From Ardenticatenaceae bacterium (GTDB lineage: Bacteria; Chloroflexota; Anaerolineae; Promineifilales; Promineifilaceae), in NCBI GenBank assembly GCA_030065875.1, contig JASJCR010000034.1:1-54021 (forward strand): a stretch of 54,021 nucleotides of DNA. The letters run 5' to 3'. The notes beneath the pieces were generated by a model, which made no database searches, was not told the origin of the DNA, and saw only the letters and a list, made by a program, of their open reading frames with translations. Shown one piece after another: positions 17,153 through 24,806 of the stretch (position 1 is its first letter; each line of letters begins with the position of its first letter). The position numbers were made by a program, and so were the translations under genes.

Positions 17153-18043
17153 ATGAATCTGAGTCAATTGGAAGTGCTCGTCGCTATCGTCGATACAGGC
17201 AGCCTGACCGAAGCGGCGGAACACGTTGGACTGACCCAATCCGCTGTCAGTTACTCACTGAGCCGTTTGGAGGCAGAGTTAGGGGTAACGCTGCTGGAGC
17301 GGGGGCGCCGAGGGGGAGTTGTTACCCGAATCGGCGCCGAAGTTTTGCAGCACGCGCGAAATACGCTGAATCAAATTGAAGCCATTCGTCAAAAAGCCGC
17401 TCATGAACGGGGCCTCACCAGAGGGAAATTGCGTTTTGGCTGTGTGCCAACCATTCCCGTGCGCTTGCTTACGGGTGTCATTCGCGATTTCCAGCAAAAA
17501 TTCCCGGATATCGAAACCGTCATCTTTGAAGGGAGTCCTCGAGAAATATTGAACTGGTTGGAAAACGGGACGATCGATATAGGCATTGTCGTCAATCCGG
17601 ATGATTACCTTCTGTCAGCGCCGTTCGTGCGAGGGGAAGTGGTGGCCATTATGTCCGATCAACATCACCTCGCGGCGAGCAAAGATGTTTCGCTAGATGA
17701 CCTTTTGGAAGAATCGTTTATTGCCTTAAATGCTGAATACCGTGAGTATGGGGGGCTGGCCGAGCTGGTGAACAATGCCGCGGTTAAGCTGCCGCAGCCA
17801 CACCATGAAGTGAGCACACCAGCAACAATTTTTGCGATGGTACAAGAAAATTTAGGCGTTTCTCTTGTTTTTAAGATGCTGCTGGATTCTCAAGCTGAGG
17901 GCATCACCGCTTTACCCCTCAATCCGAAACAGGATCTGGATATCTATTTAGCATCGAATATGGACACCCCCTCGGTTACAGCTTTTCTCGAGAACGCGTC
18001 TGTGTGGGCCAAAGCACACGGTTTTGCAACCTCACACCCATGA
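17153..18043 (+). CDS. LysR family transcriptional regulator
   Basis: A 296-residue LysR regulator: N-terminal winged helix (residues 1-60; SQLEVLVAIVDTGSLTEAAE and the recognition helix TQSAVSYSLSRLE), then the two-lobed effector-binding domain (about 90-290). ATG at 17153 follows GGAGATGA. Unlike most LysR genes it is not divergent from a target; the SDR-fold gene lies 320 bp downstream on the same strand. It contains no CGGCCG hexamer in 891 bp, whereas topA and tex have one per about 200 bp, which hints at recent acquisition. The effector cannot be told. Confidence 0.92.
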   Translation: MNLSQLEVLVAIVDTGSLTEAAEHVGLTQSAVSYSLSRLEAELGVTLLERGRRGGVVTRIGAEVLQHARNTLNQIEAIRQKAAHERGLTRGKLRFGCVPTIPVRLLTGVIRDFQQKFPDIETVIFEGSPREILNWLENGTIDIGIVVNPDDYLLSAPFVRGEVVAIMSDQHHLAASKDVSLDDLLEESFIALNAEYREYGGLAELVNNAAVKLPQPHHEVSTPATIFAMVQENLGVSLVFKMLLDSQAEGITALPLNPKQDLDIYLASNMDTPSVTAFLENASVWAKAHGFATSHP

Positions 18044-18366
18044 AATTCAGTCATGTTAAGTATGACGAAGTTGATTTGTGTTCATGGGCAGATTCCCTTA
18101 GACTGCCAGTAGTTCGACCAAACAATCAAATCATCCCTCGAAGCGTGTTTAAAAAACGCCAAAAAAGCGCTGGCTGAGCTTGTCGAAGCCATAGCGTCTC
18201 CCTACCGTTAAGTTCCGACTCAGCCTTCGACAGGCTCAGGCATTGTCTTCAACGGATTATTTAACACGCCCTCAACATTTAAACTTCATAGCCAGCGGGG
18301 TGACATCGACCGAAAGGGTCGCGCGTATATTTCACAAAAAAACAGACAGTCATAGGGAAAAACGCC
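18044..18366. other. Intergenic region with a dispersed palindromic element
   Basis: About 320 bp between LysR and the SDR-fold gene. Its centre is occupied by the TGTCGAAG element (18151-18256). No reading frame of note. Confidence 0.6.
18151..18256 (-). repeat. TGTCGAAG dispersed element, copy 1
   Basis: About 105 bp whose reverse complement aligns along its whole length with 52013-52122. It contains GCTGAGCTTGTCGAAGCC and, inverted, CTTCGACAGGCTCAGGC, so it can fold on itself. Both copies share the edges CGTTGAAGAC and GCGCTTT...AGCG/GGCG followed by a T run. No coding capacity. Confidence 0.85.
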
Positions 18367-19266
18367 ATGAAAATATTCCTCACGGGGGCGACGGGCTATA
18401 TCGGTGGACACCTCGCCAAAAAACTTCAAGAGTCAGGTTATGAGCTTATCGGATTAGCTCGCTCTGATCGATCTGCTCAGCTGCTGGAAGAAAAAAATAT
18501 CGAAGTGCATCGGGGTGATCTCCAGCGGTTGGAAATGTTAAAATCAGGGGCGGTCAAGGCCGATGCGGTTATTCATTCGGCCATGCCAAATCCGGCGGAT
18601 TTTAGCGATCTGTCTGAACTGGGGCGAATTGCCATCCAGGCCCAAGCGGCAATAATTGAAGGGTTGGCCGGACAAAACAAGATTTTTATCGCTACCAGCG
18701 GCACGGGAGCCTACGGAGACACGGGGGAGCAGCTCGTTGATGAGACCTCACCGTATGCGTCAGACGATTCCATGCGGCTGTTTGGGATTATGGAAGAAGA
18801 AATATTAAAGGGAAAATCACAGAACGTACGGACCATGATCATTCGTCCATCGATTGTTTACGGTCACGGCGGGAGTGATCCCGTGCTCAAGCTGATTCAG
18901 TCGATCCAGCAGCTCGGGTATGGCTACTACGTAGAAGCGGCTCAATCGCACGTTTCAACCGTCCATGTCGACGACTTGGCGAATCTTTATTTGCTGGCTC
19001 TCGAACGGGCACCGGTCGGTGAAGTGTTTAATGCGGTGGGGGAGATCGTGCCGACAAAAGAGCTGGTGGCCTCAGCGACGACGGCCGCAAACGTCAATGG
19101 TGAAATGCGCCCCCTCACCGTTGATGAGGTCATGAAGCAGGGATTTATTGCCAATTATCTGGTTGGAAATATGCGGGTTTCCGCGGAAAAGGCAAAGCAA
19201 ATGCTCGGATGGCGCCCCAATCGCCCTTCGATATTGACCGATTTGCGAGAGGGATCTTATCAATAG
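18367..19266 (+). CDS. NAD(P)-dependent epimerase/dehydratase-like protein
   Basis: A 299-residue extended SDR-fold protein. The dinucleotide motif GATGYIGG is at residues 7-14, IHSAMP corresponds to the NAD-contact strand, and VDDLANLYLLAL (about 200-211) is typical of the family. The usual catalytic YxxxK is not evident: in its expected place stands LFGIMEEE, so Tyr and Lys appear replaced. It may bind the cofactor without classical dehydrogenase chemistry, or use other residues. ATG at 18367. It follows the LysR gene and could be its target. The specific substrate is unknown. Confidence 0.85.
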   Translation: MKIFLTGATGYIGGHLAKKLQESGYELIGLARSDRSAQLLEEKNIEVHRGDLQRLEMLKSGAVKADAVIHSAMPNPADFSDLSELGRIAIQAQAAIIEGLAGQNKIFIATSGTGAYGDTGEQLVDETSPYASDDSMRLFGIMEEEILKGKSQNVRTMIIRPSIVYGHGGSDPVLKLIQSIQQLGYGYYVEAAQSHVSTVHVDDLANLYLLALERAPVGEVFNAVGEIVPTKELVASATTAANVNGEMRPLTVDEVMKQGFIANYLVGNMRVSAEKAKQMLGWRPNRPSILTDLREGSYQ

Positions 19267-19374
19267 TTTAAGGACCTTTATCATCCTGGGCGGAGTAAAG
19301 GCCCCCGCCAATTTCCAGTGAAATACGTCCTCTTCGAAAAGAAGTCATACTATTTTTAGCGGTCTGGCCCTAGA

Positions 19375-19432
19375 TGCGACTTGACGGGATTCCTCGCTTC
19401 GCTGCTCATTCTGAGCAATGACAGGAGTTGTT
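19375..19432 (-). repeat. GAGGAATC dispersed element, reverse copy
   Basis: Its reverse complement (TCATTGCTCAGAATGAGCAG, then GAGGAATCCCGTCAAG) resembles 27441-27474 on the + strand. Repeat families of this kind are common between bacterial genes; its role is unknown. Confidence 0.6.
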
Positions 19433-19752
19433 TTATTGCCTGTGTGATTTTTAATTTTGATGAAATCAAGCAGCATATCAAATTCCCTTCTTTTTGGATC
19501 AAAAGGTAAACAGATGGGCTGCGAACAACCTGTTATTCAGAACGGAGCACAGCGGAGTGAAGATATCGTGTGAAAAGTCAAGCGATTTTTGCCGATTGGC
19601 AGCAGTTGGGGTCAATCGGTTGCCCAGTCTTCAAGACGCCGCAGCAAAGAGGCAACCGCTTGCGCGTCTCCAAATTACCGACTGTCCTTGCCGCGTTCAA
19701 GGTGTGGACAAAGCGTAGAGATGAACAGGAACAAACCAAAGCCTTTTTGTAA

Positions 19753-19772
19753 GGGCTTGGCTAGCCAAGCCC
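19753..19772. other. Perfect 20-bp palindrome
   Basis: GGGCTTGGCT followed at once by its exact reverse complement. It has no loop, so it is more likely a protein site or repeat remnant than a terminator. Confidence 0.5.
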
Positions 19773-19898
19773 CTACCCAAGTGGATTGGTTAAATCGCCC
19801 CCTTTGCTGAGCAATGATAGGGGGGACGCAGAGCGGATTATTAAAAACTTGCCGCTCCTGAATCCTTTTGGAAAGAAAAAAAACAAGGTTAAAGAAAA

Positions 19899-20813
19899 AT
19901 GTCAGAAGCAATTAATTATGAGGGAATCGAGTTTCCCAAACTTCCACATGCCTCACGCTGGATCGAAGTTAATGGATCACGAATGCACTACATGGAAGCC
20001 GGTGATCCCGGCGGCGTCCCGATCCTTCTCATACACGGAAATCCCACCTGGTCATATTTGTGGCGCAACGTGATGCCTCACCTGGAAGAGCGTGGACGCG
20101 TTATTGCCGTGGATTTGATCGGTATGGGATTATCCGATAAACCAGACATCGGATACACCTATTTTGATCATAGGGAGTATGTCTGGGGTTTTATTGAGGC
20201 GATGGGGCTGAAAAATATTGTGCTGGTCATTCATGACTGGGGCTCCGCTTTAGGCTTTGATTACGCCTATCATCATCAGGACAACGTGCGGGCAATCGCT
20301 TTTATGGAGGCCCACGTGGCTACGGCCGCAGGTTATGAGGGGATGCCGGCCGATATCGCGCGCTTTTTAAAAGCGGTGCGGGCCGGCGATGCCGTGGGCG
20401 AAGAGATGATATTGAATCAAAATATGTTTATCGAACAAATTTTGCCAAACATGGTCAAACGCAAATTAAAGAAGGAAGAGCTGGACGCTTATCGCGCTCC
20501 ATACCCATCACCAGAAACGCGTCTGCCGATCATGATGTGGCCTACTCAATTGCCGATCGGGGGCGAACCGGCCGATGTTGTCCAGCTAATTGAGACATAT
20601 GCAGCGTGGTTAAAAGCGGCTGAAATTCCCATGCTGAATTTATACGCCACACCTGGACTGGGCTTACCGGAATCGGCCGCCAAACAGCTGCAGTCACAGT
20701 ATCAGAAGCTGGAAATCGTAAACGTTGGTGACGGCCTGCACTTTTTTCAGGAAGATCAGCCCGATACCGTCGGGACCTCGATTGCTAACTGGCTGCGACG
20801 GGTCATCAGCTAA
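19899..20813 (+). CDS. Haloalkane dehalogenase
   Basis: A 304-residue alpha/beta-hydrolase that should hydrolyse carbon-halogen bonds. It shows the halide/oxyanion motif HGNPTWSYLWRN (Asn48), the nucleophile Asp113 followed by the halide-binding Trp114 in HDWGSA, the acid Glu137 in FMEAH, and the base His281 in GLHFFQED. This is the catalytic set of subfamily HLD-II, the DhaA/LinB type (Asp, His, Glu on the strand after the nucleophile, Asn+Trp). No signal peptide; cytoplasmic. It is flanked by gene-free repeat-rich DNA on both sides and seems monocistronic. Its substrate range cannot be predicted. Confidence 0.92.
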   Translation: MSEAINYEGIEFPKLPHASRWIEVNGSRMHYMEAGDPGGVPILLIHGNPTWSYLWRNVMPHLEERGRVIAVDLIGMGLSDKPDIGYTYFDHREYVWGFIEAMGLKNIVLVIHDWGSALGFDYAYHHQDNVRAIAFMEAHVATAAGYEGMPADIARFLKAVRAGDAVGEEMILNQNMFIEQILPNMVKRKLKKEELDAYRAPYPSPETRLPIMMWPTQLPIGGEPADVVQLIETYAAWLKAAEIPMLNLYATPGLGLPESAAKQLQSQYQKLEIVNVGDGLHFFQEDQPDTVGTSIANWLRRVIS

Positions 20814-20854
20814 GAAAGCTTGAGTTACAATGTATTGAGTGATATGCAAAAATT

Positions 20855-20935
20855 TAATATCCACAGATTACGCAGATGGCCGCAGATTTCAGAGGGAAAT
20901 CTGTGTTAATCCGGGTTAATCCGTGGCCTTTTTAG
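20855..20935. repeat. GCAGATT dispersed element, copy 1
   Basis: Repeats of the form CAGATTACGCAGAT...CGCAGATT followed by the complementary AATCTGTGTTAATC...AATCCGTGG and a T run. Related copies lie at 52124-52238 and 53893-54016. The two arms can form a long imperfect hairpin. Confidence 0.85.
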
Positions 20936-20992
20936 CAAAGGAATTTGGTAGAACCACCATTGGGCTTTGACAAATAAGCACAGATAGCGCAG

Positions 20993-21084
20993 CGTCATTC
21001 CCGCGAAAGCGGGAATCCATTGGATGGCTACCGCTGGATCCCCGCCGTAGTTTACCTCCGTGAAGCCGGGGGCCAGGATGACGG
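20993..21084. repeat. GTCATTCCC palindromic dispersed element, copy B
   Basis: The first hairpin (TTCCCGC-GAAA-GCGGGAA) is intact. The second, CCCCGCC ... GGGGGCC, is interrupted by about 18 bp relative to copies A and C. Confidence 0.8.
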
Positions 21085-21161
21085 ACTAGTTAAGGTACTA
21101 AAGTAGAATCAAATTACCTCAATGGCACCCATTTTTGTCGGCCAATCCCCCAAATATACTA

Positions 21162-21340
21162 TTGAGAGGTATTCTGCTTTACATTAATCTAGAGACATAT
21201 TCGGTATCTTACAAGGGTGCTTAAGATAACCTGGCTTCTCCAGGTTTGGGAAAAAGGTGGAAACACCACAGAAAGCTTTATATATATTATTTGAATTATT
21301 TTTTGATTGAACCGCAGCGTGAGCTGCGGTTTTTCCTTTT
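21162..21340 (+). ncRNA. Candidate small RNA gene
   Basis: A stand-alone unit in a gene-free region: promoter TTGAGA (21162-21167), 17 bp, TAATCT (21185-21190), then about 140 nt ending in a strong terminator. Within it, GGTATCTTA can pair with TAAGATA(A)CC, then AACCTGG with CCAGGTT, then GGTG-GAAA-CACC (a GNRA tetraloop). The first two stems share the AACC bases, so they may be alternatives. I do not match it to 6S, SRP, tmRNA, RNase P or a riboswitch. No coding frame on this strand follows. Confidence 0.45.
21311..21340 (+). terminator. Rho-independent terminator of the candidate RNA
   Basis: Stem ACCGCAG/CTGCGGT (21311-21317 with 21324-21330), loop CGTGAG, T-rich tail. Confidence 0.85.
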
Positions 21341-21349
21341 ATAAAACAG

Positions 21350-21464
21350 GAGATCAAAGATTAGAGACTAGAGACCGGAGACAAGAGATCCCCCAACACC
21401 ATACACCCTACACCTTTCACCCAACACCCAACACCTATCACCCATCACCCATCACCGATCCCGT
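21350..21464. repeat. Two adjacent heptad tandem repeat tracts
   Basis: AGATCAA, AGATTAG, AGACTAG, AGACCGG, AGACAAG, AGATCCC, followed at about 21390 by ten units such as CCAACAC, CATACAC, CCTACAC, CTTTCAC, CCATCAC. The period is strictly 7 although units differ. The second tract includes the stop codon and last codons of the reverse-strand Hsp70-like gene. Confidence 0.85.
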
Positions 21465-23811
21465 TAACAACGTGCTCCTGCAAGGTCAGCTTGACCAAAC
21501 GCACCGTCTTTTTTGAGGAGTTGGGTTCAGGGAGCGGATTTGGAAAGGGGATAAGCTGTTTGGTTGTCAACAGCCATCCTTGGGGAGTATCTAGTTTGAG
21601 AGGAAGGACCACGGCCAGCGGTTTACGGCCGGTTTGCATCGGCGGTTTGGCGGCCGACTTTTCCAGCAGCGGAATATCGACCGTGGGCATTGTTTTACCA
21701 TATCCCTCTGTGGTAACCAACAAAATCCCATCTTGATCCGGCTGCAAATTGTGGGCGGTAAAAATCTTTTCTCCCTGCCGCCAGCTCAACGCCTGCACGC
21801 CGCGCAGCTGCAATTTTTTATTGTGACCCGGCACCCGCAGCAGCCGGCCGTCGGTGTTACCGATGAGCAGCGTATCTCGTTCGTCCATCCCCAGAGCGGC
21901 AATAGCCACGCCCGGCAGCGGGTGATCAAACTGGTATGGAATCGGGCTTTCGACCCGCTCCCGAATTTGGTTCAGCCGATAGGCGCGGGCGAACCCACGC
22001 GAGGTGATCAGGGTTAACCATGATTTGGCGGTGAGCTGATCCCAGCTAACGATCATTTCCACCTGCTCGTGCGGCCGAAAATGATGCAGTTCGCTGAGCG
22101 ACATATCGAGCAGCTGCAGCTCGTTGAGCTGCCGGGGGGTCAGCAGCAAAAAGCGATAGAGGTTGGTGATCACCAGCAGCTTCTCGTCAAAATCAGCCAC
22201 GATCATCGGCGTGCGAGTATTTGCTAGCGGTGGATCAAAGTGGTGATCTGCGGCCGGAGGCCAGCCGAGGAGCTGAAAATCGAGACCGCTGTTGAGCAAT
22301 ACGAGGTGACGGCCGCCGCTGTCCTCTGTTGCGTTTCCTTCCTGGAGGCTGATGCGCTGCTGCAGGAGCGCCAGGTTGGCTGAGCTGACGTTTGAGCGCT
22401 TCTCCATGCTGTGGGTGGCCAGATCGTTCGCCGTATACGGCCGCAGTTTTAGCGACCCGGCGGCAATTTCCTGGGCGCAAATGCCCAGCCCGGCCGTCAC
22501 GCTGCTAAAGGTGTCGATCCCCAGAACTTTATCATCGCCAAATTTCTCTTTGAGCATTTCTTGGAAGACCGGAATCTCAGCTGAGCCACCGGTGCGCACC
22601 ACAGCGTCAATTTCTGATGGGGTTAATCCGGCCTGGCTAACGATATCATCTAAATGCTGGTCGATGGCCAGAATTTCCTCGCGAATGATCGACTCAAACT
22701 CGGTGCGGGTAACCATTTGGCGCACTCGAATTGGCCCGGTTGAAAAATGAATCAGCGTTCCCAACTCGTCAGAAAGACGGCGTTTAGCCTGCTCAACCGA
22801 GTCAAACATTTGCAGCCCGTAATTTTCGCCAACCAGATGAATCAACGCTTCAATTTCACGCGGCCGATGGGCGGTTTGGGCGATTTCGGTCAGCATCGCT
22901 TTGTTATCGGGTGATTGAAGCTCCAGGATGCGCTGCCAATCGGAGAAAATGTCGTAAATCCAGGAGGGAATCGGCCGGGATTGCCGTTCAACCGAGTAGT
23001 GGCTGCCTTCCCCAAAGTGACGGGGGAGCTTGGCCCGGGTTAATTTGCGATCAAACACGTCCCCGGCCACCGGAATCCCCCCGGTGGCTAAAATTTCGGG
23101 GGCATCATCTCCCAGGCGCACGATCGTGACGTCGAGGGTGCCGCCCCCAAAATCAAAAACGAGGACGTGCTGGGGCGTATCGATTTTTTGCGCATACGCA
23201 TACGCGGCCGCAACCGGCTCATACTGAAAGTAGACGGTTTCATAACCGGCTCTCAGGGCGGCATCAAGCAGCCGATTTTGAGCAAGCTCGTCGTATTGGG
23301 GGTCAAAGGCGAAACGCACCGGCCGGCCGAGCACCACTTCTTTTAAAGGGTGCCCCAAGATTTGCTCCGCCCGCTGTTTGGTGATCGACAGGAAGAGGGC
23401 AATCAAATCTTCCAGCGAGTAGTAAAATTGACCGATCACGGTGCCCAGGTAATCCGGATCGCGCAGCCCGGTCTTAATCGATAGAAACAGCCGGCCGGGG
23501 GAGAGGACATCGGCCATCACGTATACGTCGGTGACGTAATACATGTCTTCGGCCCGCACCTCGATCTCACCGACCCACACTTTTTCCATGCGCACCGGTC
23601 GGCCGGTATTTTGGGCCATAAACGTTTCAACCGCCTCCCGGCCGATGGAAATTTGCTGGTCGTTGGTCAGGTAAATAGCGGTTCGGGCCACTTTGGGATT
23701 GGTGTAGCTGGGATCAAGCGGTAGGATTTCTACCCGGCCACTTTCTTCAGAAAAAATCGCCATTCCGGAATTGGTCGTGCCAAAATCCATGCCGACAATT
23801 TTTTTGCTCAC
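21445..23811 (-). CDS. Hsp70-type ATPase fused to a GyrA-C-terminal-like beta-propeller
   Basis: A 788-residue protein. Residues 1 to about 455 form an Hsp70/actin-fold ATPase closest in layout to the YegD/DnaK-like group: phosphate 1 DFGTTNS (9-15), phosphate 2 DFGGGTLDV (220-228), adenosine motif GGSAEIP (408-414). The normal substrate-binding domain is missing. Instead residues about 500-780 hold six beta-repeats resembling the DNA-wrapping propeller of gyrase subunit A, clearest in GILLVTTEGYGKTMP (695-709), WLTLITSRGFARAY (598-611) and DTLLIGNTDGRLLRV (646-660), with GVQALSWRQGEKI preceding the first of these just as GVRGIRLGEGDKV does in E. coli GyrA. The GyrA box is absent. Cytoplasmic; monocistronic. 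Confidence 0.85.
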   Translation of the reverse strand: MSKKIVGMDFGTTNSGMAIFSEESGRVEILPLDPSYTNPKVARTAIYLTNDQQISIGREAVETFMAQNTGRPVRMEKVWVGEIEVRAEDMYYVTDVYVMADVLSPGRLFLSIKTGLRDPDYLGTVIGQFYYSLEDLIALFLSITKQRAEQILGHPLKEVVLGRPVRFAFDPQYDELAQNRLLDAALRAGYETVYFQYEPVAAAYAYAQKIDTPQHVLVFDFGGGTLDVTIVRLGDDAPEILATGGIPVAGDVFDRKLTRAKLPRHFGEGSHYSVERQSRPIPSWIYDIFSDWQRILELQSPDNKAMLTEIAQTAHRPREIEALIHLVGENYGLQMFDSVEQAKRRLSDELGTLIHFSTGPIRVRQMVTRTEFESIIREEILAIDQHLDDIVSQAGLTPSEIDAVVRTGGSAEIPVFQEMLKEKFGDDKVLGIDTFSSVTAGLGICAQEIAAGSLKLRPYTANDLATHSMEKRSNVSSANLALLQQRISLQEGNATEDSGGRHLVLLNSGLDFQLLGWPPAADHHFDPPLANTRTPMIVADFDEKLLVITNLYRFLLLTPRQLNELQLLDMSLSELHHFRPHEQVEMIVSWDQLTAKSWLTLITSRGFARAYRLNQIRERVESPIPYQFDHPLPGVAIAALGMDERDTLLIGNTDGRLLRVPGHNKKLQLRGVQALSWRQGEKIFTAHNLQPDQDGILLVTTEGYGKTMPTVDIPLLEKSAAKPPMQTGRKPLAVVLPLKLDTPQGWLLTTKQLIPFPNPLPEPNSSKKTVRLVKLTLQEHVVNGIGDG

Positions 23812-23920
23812 GGTTATCTGCTCCTTCTATCACTTTTCCCCGTCACACCATCAGAATGCGTTCTCGTTCTCGAGCGTGAACGACAGAAAAGGTTCTAACA
23901 AATTGTTTACAAAGGGGGGG

Positions 23921-23976
23921 TTGACACTCATGACGCGATGCGTTATAGTGTAGACATCTTGACGCACTGCGTTATA
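23921..23976 (+). promoter_or_regulatory. Promoter and duplicated operator of the phasin-like gene
   Basis: TTGACA (23921-23926), 17 bp, TATAGT (23944-23949): near-consensus. TGACGCGATGCGTTATA (23931-23947) is repeated as TGACGCACTGCGTTATA (23960-23976), 29 bp apart. Each has the palindromic core ACGCnnnGCGT. The first lies between -35 and -10, the second after the start point, a layout that suits a repressor. The regulator is not encoded nearby. Confidence 0.75.
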
Positions 23977-24058
23977 AACGGATCAGCCGTTTATCAAATC
24001 ATAGACATATTGTGCAGCTTAGTTCTGCACTTGGATTTCCATAGGAGAAAAATATACC

Positions 24059-24499
24059 ATGACTAAGAATGTAGAACAAGTTGTTATTGAAGAAGAAGTT
24101 GTTGAAGAAAACGCTTTTCCTTTCGTTGAGAATGCTCAAAAAGTTGCCCAATCCGCATTCTACGCCAGCCTTGGCGCAGCAGATGCCGCTCGTGAAGAGG
24201 TGATTACGCTTCTCGAAAAAACTCAGAAAGATGTGGCCGACATCCTCGACAAATTCATCTCTCGTGGCGAAAAACTCGAAGCAGACGGGCGCAAGCAGAT
24301 CGAAAAAGCGGTCAAGACTCGTCGTAAACAAGTTGACAAAACCGTAAATGAGACGACCGACGCCTTCGAGAAACGGGTTGAAAAAGTGCTGCACGGCATG
24401 AATGTCCCGTCGAAAAACGATATTGACGCTTTGAGCCGCAAAATTGCTACCCTGACCAAAAAGGTCAACGCGCTGGCAAAAGAGACCAAAGCTGAATAA
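24059..24499 (+). CDS. Phasin-like coiled-coil protein
   Basis: A 146-residue, highly charged, helical protein. The C-terminal part NVPSKNDIDALSRKIATLT (about residues 115-133) and the following Lys/Ala-rich heptads match the conserved end of phasin-family (PhaF/PhaI-like) proteins, which coat polyhydroxyalkanoate granules or act as general coiled-coil chaperones. The N-terminus is acidic (IEEEVVEEN). No signal peptide. It has its own near-consensus promoter with a duplicated operator and a strong terminator, suggesting high, regulated expression. No PHA synthase lies in the window, so granule association is an inference. Confidence 0.75.
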   Translation: MTKNVEQVVIEEEVVEENAFPFVENAQKVAQSAFYASLGAADAAREEVITLLEKTQKDVADILDKFISRGEKLEADGRKQIEKAVKTRRKQVDKTVNETTDAFEKRVEKVLHGMNVPSKNDIDALSRKIATLTKKVNALAKETKAE

Positions 24500-24806
24500 G
24501 TGGTTTAAGCGATTCAAAACGTTTCCTGACCGAACCTCCTCCGGTCAAGCAGGAACCTGTTTTGGATCATCATCTTGATCTTCTCCTGGATCTGGGTGAT
24601 AAACCCACCTCCTTGTTGTAGATTGACTGTGCAAACGGGGTGTGATTTAAAAATCACGCCCCGTTTGTGTTTTGTAAGAAGAACCGTTTCTCTATATTGA
24701 TTAAAAGAGCGTTGTTTAAAAATTCATTAATGCGGAGGTAGGCGGTGATTTACCTGCTACCGTTGGGCGTAAGTAAGCATAATCTTTTATCAGGAGAAAT
24801 GTAAAG
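24500..24806. other. Intergenic region with terminator
   Basis: About 300 bp: a small hairpin TGACCG/CGGTCA at 24527-24547, the terminator at 24631-24675, then an AT-rich stretch before the YceI lipoprotein gene with no clear promoter. Confidence 0.55.
24631..24675 (+). terminator. Rho-independent terminator after the phasin-like gene
   Basis: Long stem AAACGGGGTGTGATTT / AAATCACGCCCCGTTT with one G-T pair, followed by GTGTTTTG. It lies 130 bp after the stop codon. Confidence 0.85.

Larger units (their letters stand above)
19267..19898. other. Gene-free 630-bp region with repeat fragments
   Basis: No supported gene. It holds a copy of the TCGTCAAG/GAGGAATC element in reverse orientation (19375-19432), a second fragment of that kind (about 19538-19562), and a perfect 20-bp palindrome centred on GGCTAGCC at 19753-19772. 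Short frames here have no recognisable product. Confidence 0.6.
20814..21444. other. Gene-free region with two repeats and a candidate small RNA
   Basis: About 630 bp between convergent genes. In order: a GCAGATT element (20855-20935), a GTCATTCCC element (20993-21084), a candidate RNA gene (21162-21340) and heptad tracts (21350-21464). Each is listed separately. Confidence 0.65.

Noticed and set aside
21350..21464. Possible CRISPR array in the heptad tracts
   Set aside because: Units are 7 bp with no unique spacers and drifting sequence; there are no cas genes in the window.
23999..24517. 172-codon reverse frame opposite the phasin-like gene
   Set aside because: Phe-rich shadow of Lys/Glu codons; the forward gene has promoter, start site and terminator.
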